Shown piece after piece: positions 1 to 9,413 of a stretch of DNA of 50,634 nt. The translations under genes and the position numbers were made by a program. Numbering within the stretch: the stretch's first letter is position 1; the number at the start of each line of letters is the position of its first letter. The stretch is from positions 1 through 50,634 of the forward strand of contig JAGUXE010000307.1 of assembly GCA_020061995.1 (NCBI GenBank), written 5' to 3'. Below the pieces are notes generated by a model. The model did not search any database. It saw nothing but the letters and a program-made list of their open reading frames with translations, and was not told the DNA's origin. Source of the DNA: Ignavibacteriales bacterium. GTDB taxonomy: Bacteria; Bacteroidota; Ignavibacteria; Ignavibacteriales; Ignavibacteriaceae.

Positions 1-1269
1 GATTTTATAACTCAACTAGTTGAAACAGCAACCACAAGACCAAAAGAGAAAACCCTCGTTACAAGGGCAAAGGAAGCTGCTGAATCACACCACGAACCTG
101 AAACCGGAACGAGCATCAGAGTAAAAGCTGAAAAACTTGATGAACTTATTAATTTAGTCGGTGAGCTCGTTACACTTCAAGCTCGCTTAACTCAAATTGC
201 TTCTACAAGTACAGATGTAACAATAATATCTATCTCTGAAGAGGTTGAACAAATTACATGGGCTTTACGAGATAGTGCTTTAAATATTAGAATGCTCCCT
301 ATTGGTACAACATTTAGCAAATTCAAAAGATTGGTTCGTGATCTTTCAAAAGAATTGGGTAAGCAAGTAGAACTAACAACCGAGGGTGCTGAAACGGAAC
401 TCGATAAAACAGTTATCGAACGATTAAATGACCCTCTTGTCCACATCATCCGAAACTCCATTGATCACGGTATTGAAATGCCTGAGGAAAGAACTAAGGC
501 TAACAAACCGATTACAGGAAGCGTAAAATTGTCGGCAACTCAATCCGGTGGAAGTGTTTTAATTACTATTGCAGATGATGGTGCAGGACTAGATAAAGAA
601 GCAATTCGCAATAAAGCAATTTCGTTGGGAATGATTAGTGAAAATGCAGAACTAACCGATTCTGAAATCTATACAATGATTTTTATGGCGGGATTCTCAA
701 CCGCAAAAAAAGTTACAAACGTTTCAGGCAGAGGCGTTGGAATGGATGTAGTTAGAAAAGCTATTGAAAATCTGCGTGGACTGGTTGAAGTCAACAGCAA
801 AAAGGGAGAAGGAACTCAGATTACATTAAAGCTTCCATTAACCCTAGCCATTATTGACGGGCTTCTTGTAAATATTTCGCAAGACTTTTTTGTGATGCCC
901 CTCTCGTCTGTTGTTGAATGTATAGAATTAACTCAGCAAGATATCGATAACTCACACGGAAGACATTTAGTTAATATTCGTGGCGATATCATCCCTTACG
1001 TAAATCTACGCGAACGGTTTATGATTAGTGGGTCAAGACCGGATATTGAACAAGTTGTTATAGCTGATATTAAAGGAACAAGAGTAGGATTTTTAGTCGA
1101 TAAAGTTGTCGGTCAACATCAAACAGTTTTAAAAACACTTGGAAGAGTATATAAAGATATTGAAGGCATTTCAGGAGCTACTATTCTTGGTGACGGAACT
1201 CTCGCTCTTATTCTTGATGTATTAAAGCTGGCAGAAAAAGAAGAATTAGAAGAAAAAACAATTTTCTAA
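1..1269 (+). CDS. cheA: Chemotaxis histidine kinase CheA, C-terminal part (5' end outside window)
   Basis: The reading frame is open from base 1, well before the first ATG at 292, so this is the last 422 codons of a longer gene. In window-relative codons: a linker, then the P3 dimerisation helices (about 40-100, with KLDELINLVGELV), the P4 ATPase domain with N box HIIRNSIDHG (148-157), G1 box DDGAG (192-196) and G2 box GRGVGMD (243-249), and the P5 CheW-like domain (about 280-415). The P1 phosphotransfer domain and any P2 domain must lie upstream. CheA autophosphorylates on P1 in response to receptor and CheW and passes phosphate to CheY and CheB. It heads a co-directional set including CheW, CheR, CheB and a receptor. 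Identification is very secure. Confidence 0.97.
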   Translation, partial: DFITQLVETATTRPKEKTLVTRAKEAAESHHEPETGTSIRVKAEKLDELINLVGELVTLQARLTQIASTSTDVTIISISEEVEQITWALRDSALNIRMLPIGTTFSKFKRLVRDLSKELGKQVELTTEGAETELDKTVIERLNDPLVHIIRNSIDHGIEMPEERTKANKPITGSVKLSATQSGGSVLITIADDGAGLDKEAIRNKAISLGMISENAELTDSEIYTMIFMAGFSTAKKVTNVSGRGVGMDVVRKAIENLRGLVEVNSKKGEGTQITLKLPLTLAIIDGLLVNISQDFFVMPLSSVVECIELTQQDIDNSHGRHLVNIRGDIIPYVNLRERFMISGSRPDIEQVVIADIKGTRVGFLVDKVVGQHQTVLKTLGRVYKDIEGISGATILGDGTLALILDVLKLAEKEELEEKTIF

Positions 1270-1312
1270 ACATGATACTTATTCAGAAAACATAAACAAA
1301 GAGATAAACAAA

Positions 1313-1918
1313 ATGGCATTTACATTTTTCTTTAGAGATACACACACAATAGAACATATGGTAAAACAACTTGTCCCCGAAGTTGCCGGAAGAAGCCGCA
1401 TTAGAATTTGGGATGCAGGCTGTGCTTATGGACCGGAACCATATACCCTTGCAATTATTCTTGCCGAAAATATGGGGAACTTCGCTTTTAAAAATGTTTA
1501 CATCGATGCGACCGATATAGATGAAAGTGGTCAATTCGGAAAAATTATTAAAGACGGGCAGTATACCGATGAAGAACTTGGTAGAATTCCGCCTGAAATA
1601 TTTAGCAAATATTTTGTTAAAGACGAAAATAGACTCGGTTACTCAACACTTACGGACACTATCAGAAATAGAGTTCAATATCAAACACATGATTTACTCT
1701 CCCTAAATCCGATAGGAAGTGGGTTCAGTTTAATCCTTTGCAAAAACGTTTTATTGCATTTTCAATATGCCGAACGAATAGAAGTTATTAAAATGTTTCA
1801 TGCCGCACTCACTCCCGGCGGGTTGTTCGCTTCAGAACAAACTCAAAAAATGCCGGAAGAATGTGCCCATTTATTCACACAAGTTGTTCCGGATGCTCAA
1901 CTTTTTAGGAAAGTCTAA
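1313..1918 (+). CDS. Short CheR-like methyltransferase lacking the N-terminal CheR domain
   Basis: A 201-aa protein beginning directly at the FFRD segment that follows the N-terminal helical domain in normal CheR. The SAM-binding region reads WDAGCAYGPEPYTLA, against WSAGCSTGEEPYTLA in the full-length CheR at 7439. It keeps a DIDES motif, a PPEIFSKYF segment and CKNVLLHF in place of the usual CRNVLIYF, so the Rossmann methyltransferase fold looks complete. The missing N-terminal domain is the part that recognises receptor helices in CheR, so the substrate may differ or recruitment may be indirect. It lies 43 bp after cheA and 8 bp before the next gene, which supports a chemotaxis role. Family membership is clear; substrate is unknown. 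Confidence 0.82.
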   Translation: MAFTFFFRDTHTIEHMVKQLVPEVAGRSRIRIWDAGCAYGPEPYTLAIILAENMGNFAFKNVYIDATDIDESGQFGKIIKDGQYTDEELGRIPPEIFSKYFVKDENRLGYSTLTDTIRNRVQYQTHDLLSLNPIGSGFSLILCKNVLLHFQYAERIEVIKMFHAALTPGGLFASEQTQKMPEECAHLFTQVVPDAQLFRKV

Positions 1919-1926
1919 TAACTAAA

Positions 1927-2532
1927 ATGAAAGTCATCGCTTTACGTTCAAACCCTAATCTTTATGCTTGCAAATCTTATTTGCTGCTTGGTGATTGGAA
2001 TACTCTTAGTGATGTAAATACTTTAATCGATACCGGTTCGGATGATTACATCTTGAATGAAATTAGTAACACTCATACAGGTGTGGGTAAAAAACCTGTT
2101 AATGTAATTATTCTGACTCATAACCATTTTGATCACGTCGGCGGAACGATGTCAATTAAGGAAAAATATAGCGCAACAGTCTATGCTAATATTAAAACCA
2201 ACAACATGGTAGATAAGATATTAAAAGATAACGATGTAATAAGATTGGCAGATTGTGAATTTCAAGTAATTCATACTCCCGGACATTCAACTGATTCAAT
2301 TTCTCTTTATTGCGAAAAAGAACAAATCCTCTTTTCCGGAGATACAACACTTTTTATAAGAGATACAAATTCTTCTTATACTCAAGACTATTTCGAAACA
2401 ATGAAAAAATTATCTAAGCTTAAAATTAAAGTTATTTATCCCGGTCATGGTGATCCTCTTCATGAGCACCCGGAAGAAATAATTAAAGCAACTTTAAAAA
2501 ATCTTAGGTCTTGTCAAATAATTTCTAACTAA
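1927..2532 (+). CDS. Metallo-beta-lactamase-fold hydrolase
   Basis: A 201-aa single-domain protein with the full metal-binding set of the superfamily: THNHFDH (H65, H67, D69, H70), HTPGH (H120), SGD (D139) and a final PGHGD (H174). No signal peptide is evident, so it is probably cytoplasmic. The length is that of glyoxalase-II-like or small hydrolase members; the substrate cannot be read from sequence. It sits between the short CheR-like gene and the chemoreceptor, so it is probably co-transcribed with the chemotaxis genes. Such folds occasionally act as redox or signalling modules, but no flavodoxin or rubredoxin partner domain is attached here. Confidence 0.85.
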   Translation: MKVIALRSNPNLYACKSYLLLGDWNTLSDVNTLIDTGSDDYILNEISNTHTGVGKKPVNVIILTHNHFDHVGGTMSIKEKYSATVYANIKTNNMVDKILKDNDVIRLADCEFQVIHTPGHSTDSISLYCEKEQILFSGDTTLFIRDTNSSYTQDYFETMKKLSKLKIKVIYPGHGDPLHEHPEEIIKATLKNLRSCQIISN

Positions 2533-2568
2533 ACGGTTCATTAATTTAATTTATTTCAGGAGTACAAT

Positions 2569-5500
2569 ATGAAAATAGGTGTCAGACTCGGATTAAGTTT
2601 TGCAATACTTGGTGTTGCTTTACTTGTAATCATAGTTATTTCACTCACAAACCTTTCCGGTTTGAATAGTGGGACAGACAGGATAACACATAACCTTTAT
2701 CCTAAAACAGTTTGGGCAAACAACGCTATAGATGCCATTAATGATGTTGCGCGTGCTATGCGTAATCTCGTAATGGTGAGGGATAATCCTAAGTTTGCAA
2801 ACGAAGTAACTGCAGCACAAACAAGGATTGAACAAGGGGCAAAAATGGTCGGCAATATGATAGACTCACTTCGTAGAACCATTACGTCAGATCAAGGAAA
2901 AGCTCTCTTAGAGGAATTTCAGAAAGCAAGACAAGAATATTATGATTCTCGATTAGGTTTTTTTGAACTTATAAAGCAGAAAAAATATGATGAAGCAGGA
3001 ATATATTTAATAGTTGAGCTAAGAAAATCACAAAGTGAGTATATAGGAGCAATTACTAAAATAGTAGCTTATCAAAATGAGTTATTAACGGAAGAAGCAA
3101 CTAATGCTGAAGAATCGTATAACAGCGCAAAAAATTTAATCATTATAATTTCGATTATTGCTGTAATTTTACTTGTTGTTGTTTCCTATCTGGTTACCAG
3201 AAGCATAACAAAACCTATCGGACTTGCTGTTGATGCCGCCGAAAAAATTGCCAAAGGGGATCTTACTGCAAATCTCGATACAAACAGTAAAGATGAAACC
3301 GGTATAATGCTTCAAGCAATGCAAAAAATGGTTAAAAACATTAAAGCACTTGTTGATGATGCCGCAAAATTGTCAGAAGCTGCCGTTCAAGGGAAACTTG
3401 CAACAAGAGCTGACGCAAGTAAACATGAAGGCGATTTTAAGGCAATCGTTCAGGGTGTAAATAATACGCTTGATGCAGTTATCGGACCTTTGAATGTAGC
3501 CGCAGAATATATAGACAGAATTGCAAAAGGTGATGTCCCGAGTAAAATTACTGACAACTATAGCGGTGATTTTAACGAAATCAAAAATAATCTTAACATG
3601 GCAATCGATGCAGTCAACGCATTAGTTAAAGATGCAGTAATGTTATCAGAAGCTGCTGTTCAAGGAAAACTTGCAACAAGAGCTGATGCAAGTAAACATC
3701 AAGGTGACTTCCGCAAGATCGTTCAAGGTGTAAATGATACTCTCGATTCAGTAATTGGACCATTGAATGTAGCCGCTGAATATGTTGATCGCATTGCAAA
3801 AGGGGATGTCCCAAGTAAAATTACTGATAACTACAACGGTGATTTTAACGAAATCAAAAATAATCTTAACATGGCAATTGATGCTGTCAACGGACTTGTA
3901 AGAGATGCAGTAATGTTAGCCGAAGCCGCAGTTCAAGGAAAACTTGCAACAAGAGCTGATGCAAGTAAACATCAAGGTGACTTCCGCAAAATCGTTCAAG
4001 GTGTAAATGATACTCTCGATTCAGTTATCGGACCATTGAATGTCGCTGCTGAATATGTTGACCGCATTGCAAAAGGTGATATTCCTAATAGAATCACAGA
4101 CAATTACAACGGGGATTTTAACGAAATCAAGAATAACCTTAATACATGTATTGATGCATTAAATGGATTAATAGACGAAATGACAAATATGTCAGCACAG
4201 CATGACTTAGGTGACATAGATGTAGTTATTAACGCTGCTAAGTTCCAAGGTGTTTATAAGGTCATGGGTCAAGGAGTAAACGACATGGTTAACGGACACA
4301 TTGCAGTTAAGAAAAAAGCAATGGCGTGTGTTGCTGAATTTGGTCGTGGAAACTTTGAAGCAGAACTTGAAAAATTCCCGGGCAAAAAAGTATTTATTAA
4401 TAACACAATCGAACAAGTTCGTGTTAATTTAAAAGCCTTAATTACCGATACTAATATGTTAGTCGAAGCCGCTGTCCAGGGTAAATTAGCTACTCGTGCT
4501 GACGCTTCTAAACATCAAGGTGACTTCCGCAAAATCGTTCAAGGTGTAAATGATACACTTGACTCAGTTATCGGACCATTGAATGTAGCCGCTGAATATG
4601 TTGACCGCATTGCAAAAGGTGATATTCCTAATAGAATTACTGACAATTACAACGGTGATTTTAACGAAATCAAGAATAATCTAAATACATGCATCGACGC
4701 ACTAAATGGACTTATAGACGAAATGACAAATATGTCAGCTCAACATGATCTTGGTGATATTGATGTAGTAGTTAATGCAGCTAAGTTCCAAGGTGTTTAT
4801 CGTGTTATGGGACAAGGTGTTAATGATATGGTTAACGGACACATTGCAGTTAAGAAAAAAGCAATGGCGTGTGTTGCTGAATTTGGTCGTGGAAACTTTG
4901 AAGCTGAACTCGAGAAATTCCCGGGTAAGAAAGTATTTATTAATAATACAATCGAACAAGTTCGTGTTAACTTAAAAGCCTTAATTACCGATACTAATAT
5001 GTTAGTCGAAGCAGCTGTCCAAGGTAAATTAGCTACTCGTGCTGACGCTTCTAAACATCATGGTGATTTCCGCAAGATCGTTCAAGGTGTAAACAATACT
5101 CTTGATTCAGTTATCGGACCATTGAATGTTGCCGCTGAATATGTAGACCGTATCGCAAAAGGTGATATTCCTAATAAAATTACTGATAGTTATAACGGTG
5201 ACTTTAACGAAATCAAAAATAATCTCAATATGGCAATTGATGCAGTTAATGCACTTGTAACCGATGCCAAAATGCTAGCTCAAGCGGCTGTAGAAGGAAA
5301 ACTTGCTACACGTGCTAACGCAAGTAAACATCAAGGTGATTTCAGAGCAATAGTACAAGGCGTAAATGATACACTTGATTCAGTTATCGGACCATTGAAT
5401 GTAGCTGCAGAATATGTAGACCGTATCGCAAAAGGTGATATTCCTAATAGAATTACCGATAATTACAACGGCGATTTTAATGAAATCAAGAATAACCTTA

Positions 5501-6810
5501 ACATGGCAATCGATGCAGTAAATGCACTCGTAAAAGATGCAGTAATGTTAGCAGAAGCAGCAGTTCAAGGTAAATTGGCTACCAGAGCTGATGCAACCAA
5601 ACATCAAGGTGACTTCCGTAGGATTGTTCAAGGTGTAAATGATACACTCGATTCAGTAATCGGACCTTTGAATGTAGCCGCTGAATATGTTGACCGTATT
5701 GCTAAGGGTGATATTCCAAAGAAGATAAGTGATAACTACAACGGTGACTTTAACGAAATCAAAAATAATCTTAATGTCCTTATTGACGGAATGAATGAGA
5801 TAACATCTGTTGCAGAAGAAATTGCAGCCGGTAACTTAGTGGTAAATGCAAGAGTAAGATCAGATCAAGATAAATTAATGCAGGCAATGGGCTCAATGAT
5901 TAATGGTTTAACTGAAGTTGTTGAAAATGTAAAAGCAACAGCAGATTCAGTTGCCAGCGGAAGTATTCAATTAAGTGCAAACTCTGAGCAAATTTCTGTA
6001 GGTGCCAATAAACAAGCTGCTTCTGTTGAAGAAACATCCTCCTCAATGGAACAGATGACTTCAAACATTAAGCAAAATGCTGAAAATGCACTTCAAACTG
6101 AAAAGATAGCACTTCAATCAGCAGAAAATGCAAAGATTGGCGGCAAAGCAGTTTCCGAAACAGTTATTGCTATGAAAGAAATTGCTGGTAAAATATCAAT
6201 AATCGAAGAAATTGCACGTCAAACTAATTTACTTGCTCTTAACGCCGCTATTGAAGCAGCCCGTGCAGGCGAACATGGTAAAGGGTTTGCAGTTGTAGCT
6301 TCTGAAGTCCGTAAGCTCGCTGAACGCAGTCAAACTGCCGCAGCTGAAATCAATAAGCTTTCTGCATCTAGTGTTGAAGTTGCTGAAAATGCAGGAAAAA
6401 TGTTAACACAATTAGTTCCTGATATTTCTAAAACAGCAGAGCTTGTTCAGGAAATTACCGGTGCAAGCAACGAGCAAAATTCAGGTGCAGAACAAATAAA
6501 TAAAGCAATTCAGCAATTAGATCAAGTTATTCAGCAAAACGCTTCTGCTTCTGAAGAGTTGTCCTCAACCGCAGGAAGTTTAACAAGTCAAGCTGAACAG
6601 CTTCAAAATGTAATGGCGTTCTTCAAAACAAATGATTCTGGTAAAAAAGTAAAACGCCAACTTTCTCATTCAAATACTCCTAAACAAGTAAGCAGCGGTA
6701 AGGGTAATAACTCTGCCTTTCTTGCTGAATCAAAATCCAATAATAAAGGCTTTAAGTTGAATATGGATTCAAATGCCGATCAACTTGATACTGAATTTGA
6801 AAGATTTTAA
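2569..6810 (+). CDS. Methyl-accepting chemotaxis protein with giant poly-HAMP array
   Basis: A 1413-aa transmembrane chemoreceptor, well over twice the usual MCP length. TM1 is about residues 7-27, followed by a periplasmic four-helix-bundle ligand domain (about 30-188) and TM2 (about 189-209). A canonical HAMP (about 210-262) leads into nine tandem 90-91-residue units (263-1078), each apparently two HAMP domains, then a last HAMP-like segment and the signalling hairpin with its conserved tip ([20 protein letters not shown]). The C-terminal five residues are EFERF, matching the x-[HFYW]-x-x-[HFYW] consensus of the CheR/CheB-binding pentapeptide, at the end of a long flexible linker. A Shine-Dalgarno-like AGGAG precedes the ATG. 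It is the only receptor in the window and probably the partner of the CheA, CheW, CheR and CheB around it. The ligand is unknown. Confidence 0.95.
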   Translation: MKIGVRLGLSFAILGVALLVIIVISLTNLSGLNSGTDRITHNLYPKTVWANNAIDAINDVARAMRNLVMVRDNPKFANEVTAAQTRIEQGAKMVGNMIDSLRRTITSDQGKALLEEFQKARQEYYDSRLGFFELIKQKKYDEAGIYLIVELRKSQSEYIGAITKIVAYQNELLTEEATNAEESYNSAKNLIIIISIIAVILLVVVSYLVTRSITKPIGLAVDAAEKIAKGDLTANLDTNSKDETGIMLQAMQKMVKNIKALVDDAAKLSEAAVQGKLATRADASKHEGDFKAIVQGVNNTLDAVIGPLNVAAEYIDRIAKGDVPSKITDNYSGDFNEIKNNLNMAIDAVNALVKDAVMLSEAAVQGKLATRADASKHQGDFRKIVQGVNDTLDSVIGPLNVAAEYVDRIAKGDVPSKITDNYNGDFNEIKNNLNMAIDAVNGLVRDAVMLAEAAVQGKLATRADASKHQGDFRKIVQGVNDTLDSVIGPLNVAAEYVDRIAKGDIPNRITDNYNGDFNEIKNNLNTCIDALNGLIDEMTNMSAQHDLGDIDVVINAAKFQGVYKVMGQGVNDMVNGHIAVKKKAMACVAEFGRGNFEAELEKFPGKKVFINNTIEQVRVNLKALITDTNMLVEAAVQGKLATRADASKHQGDFRKIVQGVNDTLDSVIGPLNVAAEYVDRIAKGDIPNRITDNYNGDFNEIKNNLNTCIDALNGLIDEMTNMSAQHDLGDIDVVVNAAKFQGVYRVMGQGVNDMVNGHIAVKKKAMACVAEFGRGNFEAELEKFPGKKVFINNTIEQVRVNLKALITDTNMLVEAAVQGKLATRADASKHHGDFRKIVQGVNNTLDSVIGPLNVAAEYVDRIAKGDIPNKITDSYNGDFNEIKNNLNMAIDAVNALVTDAKMLAQAAVEGKLATRANASKHQGDFRAIVQGVNDTLDSVIGPLNVAAEYVDRIAKGDIPNRITDNYNGDFNEIKNNLNMAIDAVNALVKDAVMLAEAAVQGKLATRADATKHQGDFRRIVQGVNDTLDSVIGPLNVAAEYVDRIAKGDIPKKISDNYNGDFNEIKNNLNVLIDGMNEITSVAEEIAAGNLVVNARVRSDQDKLMQAMGSMINGLTEVVENVKATADSVASGSIQLSANSEQISVGANKQAASVEETSSSMEQMTSNIKQNAENALQTEKIALQSAENAKIGGKAVSETVIAMKEIAGKISIIEEIARQTNLLALNAAIEAARAGEHGKGFAVVASEVRKLAERSQTAAAEINKLSASSVEVAENAGKMLTQLVPDISKTAELVQEITGASNEQNSGAEQINKAIQQLDQVIQQNASASEELSSTAGSLTSQAEQLQNVMAFFKTNDSGKKVKRQLSHSNTPKQVSSGKGNNSAFLAESKSNNKGFKLNMDSNADQLDTEFERF
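3355..5802 (+). repeat. Tandem 273/270-bp repeats encoding the poly-HAMP array
   Basis: Nine head-to-tail units were found by aligning the VQGKLATRA segment. Seven are the 91-aa type, starting at 3355, 3628, 3901, 4444, 4987, 5260 and 5533. Two are a divergent 90-aa type, starting at 4174 and 4717 (motifs [11 protein letters not shown] and [10 protein letters not shown]). Spacings between anchor codons are 273 bp, or 543 bp where a 90-aa unit intervenes. Each unit resembles a pair of HAMP domains (the KGD/GP-type motif recurs about every 46 residues). The block 3901-4443 is repeated as 4444-4986 with about 6 changes in 181 residues. Confidence 0.93.
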
Positions 6811-6819
6811 TTGTCAAAT

Positions 6820-6847
6820 GGCGGTCTAAAACACCGCCCTTTATTTT
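6820..6847 (+). terminator. Possible intrinsic terminator or attenuator after the receptor gene
   Basis: A perfect 6-bp inverted repeat, GGCGGT (6820-6825) and ACCGCC (6833-6838), with a 7-base loop, is followed by a short T-rich run. The stem is GC-rich in an AT-rich setting, but the T tract is interrupted. It lies in the 73-bp gap before cheW, so partial termination or stabilisation of the receptor mRNA 3' end is more likely than a complete operon end. Confidence 0.5.
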
Positions 6848-6883
6848 GAAATATTTTTATCAAAGGATAAATAGGAGCTTAAA

Positions 6884-7396
6884 ATGAGTGTGAATGAAAT
6901 AAATGACGTTAGACCTTATCTGACTTTTACGTTGGATGATGAGCTTTTCTCTGTTGATGTAGCAAAAGTTCGGGAGGTCTTAGATTATACAAACATCACA
7001 AAAATTCCCCGCACACCCGAGTATATGCGCGGGGTTTTCAATCTGCGTGGCAGTGTGGTACCTGTAATCGATTTAAGGTTAAAATTCGGAATGTCAAAAA
7101 CCGAAAATCAAAGAAATACTTGTATCATTGTTTTAGAAATTTGCCTTGAAGATGATACTATTATTCTTGGTGCTCTTGCTGATTCTGTTCAAGAAGTCTT
7201 TGAAATCGAACCGGATCAAATTGAACCATCACCAAGATTTGGTACTAAATTCAAAGCGGAGTTTCTTAAAGGCATGGGTAAAAGGGATGAAAAATTTATC
7301 ATGATTTTAGATATTGATAAAGTTTTCTCCTCCGATGAACTTGCTTTGGTTCAGGGTTCAACTGATGTTAATGCTAAAGGAACTGAAGCTGCTTAG
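6884..7396 (+). CDS. cheW: Chemotaxis coupling protein CheW
   Basis: A 170-aa cytoplasmic scaffold protein that couples receptors to CheA. The whole protein is one CheW domain: the first half carries YLTFTLDDELFSVDVAKVREVL, split here as YLTFTLDDELF and VDVAKVREVL, then the hallmark VFNLRGSVVPVIDLR segment and a C-terminal part with GMGKRDEKFIMILD. Length is normal with a short acidic tail. GGAG lies 6 bases before the ATG. It follows the receptor gene and precedes cheR and cheB, the usual chemotaxis order. Confidence 0.96.
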   Translation: MSVNEINDVRPYLTFTLDDELFSVDVAKVREVLDYTNITKIPRTPEYMRGVFNLRGSVVPVIDLRLKFGMSKTENQRNTCIIVLEICLEDDTIILGALADSVQEVFEIEPDQIEPSPRFGTKFKAEFLKGMGKRDEKFIMILDIDKVFSSDELALVQGSTDVNAKGTEAA

Positions 7397-7438
7397 GGGT
7401 AATTATTGGGAAGATTTATTCACTTTATATGTTAAAAT

Positions 7439-8308
7439 ATGGACTCTACTACCTCCTCGCAATATGACAGTAGTCAAGAACTTAGCCCGGCTAACTTTAA
7501 AAAGTTAAGCCAGGCTATTTATAAGGCTTGTGGAATAAATCTTCCCGATTCTAAAAGAATTCTTGTTGAAGGCAGAATTAAAAAGAGAATTCGCAAAACT
7601 AATCATCAAGATTTTGATGACTATTTTAATTATCTCTTTTCAACAGATGGATTGAAAATAGAATTAGTTCCACTGATTGATGTACTTACAACAAATAAAA
7701 CAGATTTCTTTAGAGAATCTGCTCATTTTGATTTTCTGGTCAGAACGGCGTTTCCAGCTATACTAAAAGCCAATGGGGAATCAGTAATCAAAAAGAAAAT
7801 AAAAGTTTGGAGTGCAGGTTGTTCTACAGGAGAAGAGCCCTACACTTTGGCTATTGTATTGAATGAATATTTCCAAGATGACGTTGTAAAACCTTTTTCA
7901 ATTTATGCTTCTGATATTTCAACCGAAGTTTTACAAAAAGCAAAGTTAGGTGTTTACGGGTTAGATGAAATTGATGTTGTCCCTCTTCACCTAAAGAAAA
8001 AGTATTTCTTAAAAAGTAAAAATAATTCAGAAAACATTGTTCGGGTTGTTCCCGAATTAAGATCTCAAATTGAGTTTACGAGAATTAATCTTATTGATGG
8101 TCATTATAATGTTCCCGAAGAGATGGATATTATTTTTTGCAGAAACGTTCTTATATATTTTGATAAACAGACTCAGGAGCAAGTCATCAATAAATTGTGC
8201 CGCTACCTTAAACCCGGTGGTTATTTGTTGTTAGGACATTCGGAGACTATAACAGGATTAAAAGTGCCGTTGCGCAGAGCCGCATCGACAGTATACCAAA
8301 AAAATTAA
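7439..8308 (+). CDS. cheR: Chemotaxis protein methyltransferase CheR
   Basis: A 289-aa full-length CheR that methylates glutamates on the receptor's cytoplasmic helices using SAM. It has the N-terminal helical domain (about 15-75), the FFR segment (about 90), the SAM-binding motif WSAGCSTGEEPYTLA (124-138), a SDISTEVL segment, and FCRNVLIYFD followed by YLKPGGYLLLGHSE. Compared with the short homologue at 1313 it has all canonical parts. The ATG has no strong Shine-Dalgarno; the previous gene ends 42 bp upstream. Its stop codon directly abuts the cheB start, implying translational coupling. A beta-subdomain able to dock on the EFERF receptor tail is expected from the family. Confidence 0.96.
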   Translation: MDSTTSSQYDSSQELSPANFKKLSQAIYKACGINLPDSKRILVEGRIKKRIRKTNHQDFDDYFNYLFSTDGLKIELVPLIDVLTTNKTDFFRESAHFDFLVRTAFPAILKANGESVIKKKIKVWSAGCSTGEEPYTLAIVLNEYFQDDVVKPFSIYASDISTEVLQKAKLGVYGLDEIDVVPLHLKKKYFLKSKNNSENIVRVVPELRSQIEFTRINLIDGHYNVPEEMDIIFCRNVLIYFDKQTQEQVINKLCRYLKPGGYLLLGHSETITGLKVPLRRAASTVYQKN

Positions 8309-9385
8309 ATGGAACTTCCTATGGCTAGAAAAATTAAAGTGCTGATTGTTGATGATTCATCAATCGTCAGACAAGCGCTTACAGAACTTCTTTCTTCTGA
8401 TCCTGAGATAGAAGTAATTGGCACAGCAGCCGATCCTTTTATTGCAGCGAAAAAAATTGAGGAAGATGTCCCTGATGTAATTACGCTTGATGTAGAAATG
8501 CCGAAAATGGATGGATTAACTTTTCTACAAAAATTAATGGATCAGCATCCGATTCCGGTTGTCATTTGCTCAACACTCGCAGCAGAAGGAACCGAAACAA
8601 CCTTTAGAGCATTGGAATATGGTGCTGTTGAAATTATTACAAAACCAAAACTTGGTACTAAGCAGTTTTTTGAAGAATCTCGAATTAGTATTTGTGATAT
8701 AGTAAAAGCTGCTTCAAAAGTGAATGTTAAAAGAAGAACTCTTTGGCAAACAAATATTCAACCTAAATTAACTGCTGACGCAGTTATTGCTAAATCAACT
8801 AATAAAGCAATGGTTGAAACAACAGAAAAAGTAATTGTGGTCGGAGCATCCACCGGCGGAACAGAAGCATTAAAACTTTTTTTAGAATCGATGCCTCTTG
8901 ATTCTCCGGGCATCGTAATTGTTCAACATATGCCCGAAAATTTTACTTCGGCTTTTGCAAAAAGATTGGACGGCATCTGCCGAATCTCGGTTAAAGAAGC
9001 TGTTGAAGGAGATTCTGTTATCAGAGGACGTGCATTAATCGCAAGGGGTAATCATCATATGCTTCTTAAAAGAAGCGGCGCAAGATATTATGTTGAGATA
9101 AAAGAAGGACCGCTTGTGAGCAGACATAGACCCTCGGTCGATGTCCTTTTTAGATCAGCAGCAAGATATGCAGGTAAAAATGCAATTGGTGTAATTATGA
9201 CCGGTATGGGTGATGACGGCGCAAAAGGGATGCTCGAGCTAAAAGAAACAGGTGCTTTAACAATAGCACAAGACGAAAAATCTTGCATCGTTTTCGGGAT
9301 GCCTAATGAAGCTATTAAACTCGGTGGAGTGGACAAAATATTGCCTTTAGATAATATTGCCGGATATGTTATTAATCATAGTTAG
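8309..9385 (+). CDS. cheB: Chemotaxis response regulator methylesterase CheB
   Basis: A 358-aa receiver-methylesterase that removes (or deamidates) receptor methyl groups when phosphorylated by CheA. The receiver has DD at 15-16 and phosphoacceptor D61 in [11 protein letters not shown]. After a linker (about 130-170), the catalytic domain shows [10 protein letters not shown] (S181), QHMPENFT (H207) and MTGMGDDGA (D303), the expected Ser-His-Asp triad. The ATG immediately follows the cheR stop; a second in-frame ATG at codon 5 (MARKIKV) could be the real start. Complete and normal in length. Confidence 0.96.
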   Translation: MELPMARKIKVLIVDDSSIVRQALTELLSSDPEIEVIGTAADPFIAAKKIEEDVPDVITLDVEMPKMDGLTFLQKLMDQHPIPVVICSTLAAEGTETTFRALEYGAVEIITKPKLGTKQFFEESRISICDIVKAASKVNVKRRTLWQTNIQPKLTADAVIAKSTNKAMVETTEKVIVVGASTGGTEALKLFLESMPLDSPGIVIVQHMPENFTSAFAKRLDGICRISVKEAVEGDSVIRGRALIARGNHHMLLKRSGARYYVEIKEGPLVSRHRPSVDVLFRSAARYAGKNAIGVIMTGMGDDGAKGMLELKETGALTIAQDEKSCIVFGMPNEAIKLGGVDKILPLDNIAGYVINHS

Positions 9386-9413
9386 AGTTAACATTTAATA
9401 AATATTTAAAAAA

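Noticed and set aside
4207..4959. Two similar antisense open frames (4207-4416 and 4735-4959)
   Set aside because: They are shadows of the duplicated 90-aa HAMP units on the other strand; similarity is explained by the sense-strand duplication.
3355..5802. Regular repeats that could be mistaken for a CRISPR array or minisatellite
   Set aside because: Units of 270-273 bp are coding throughout, in one frame, with protein-level conservation; there are no spacers and no cas genes.
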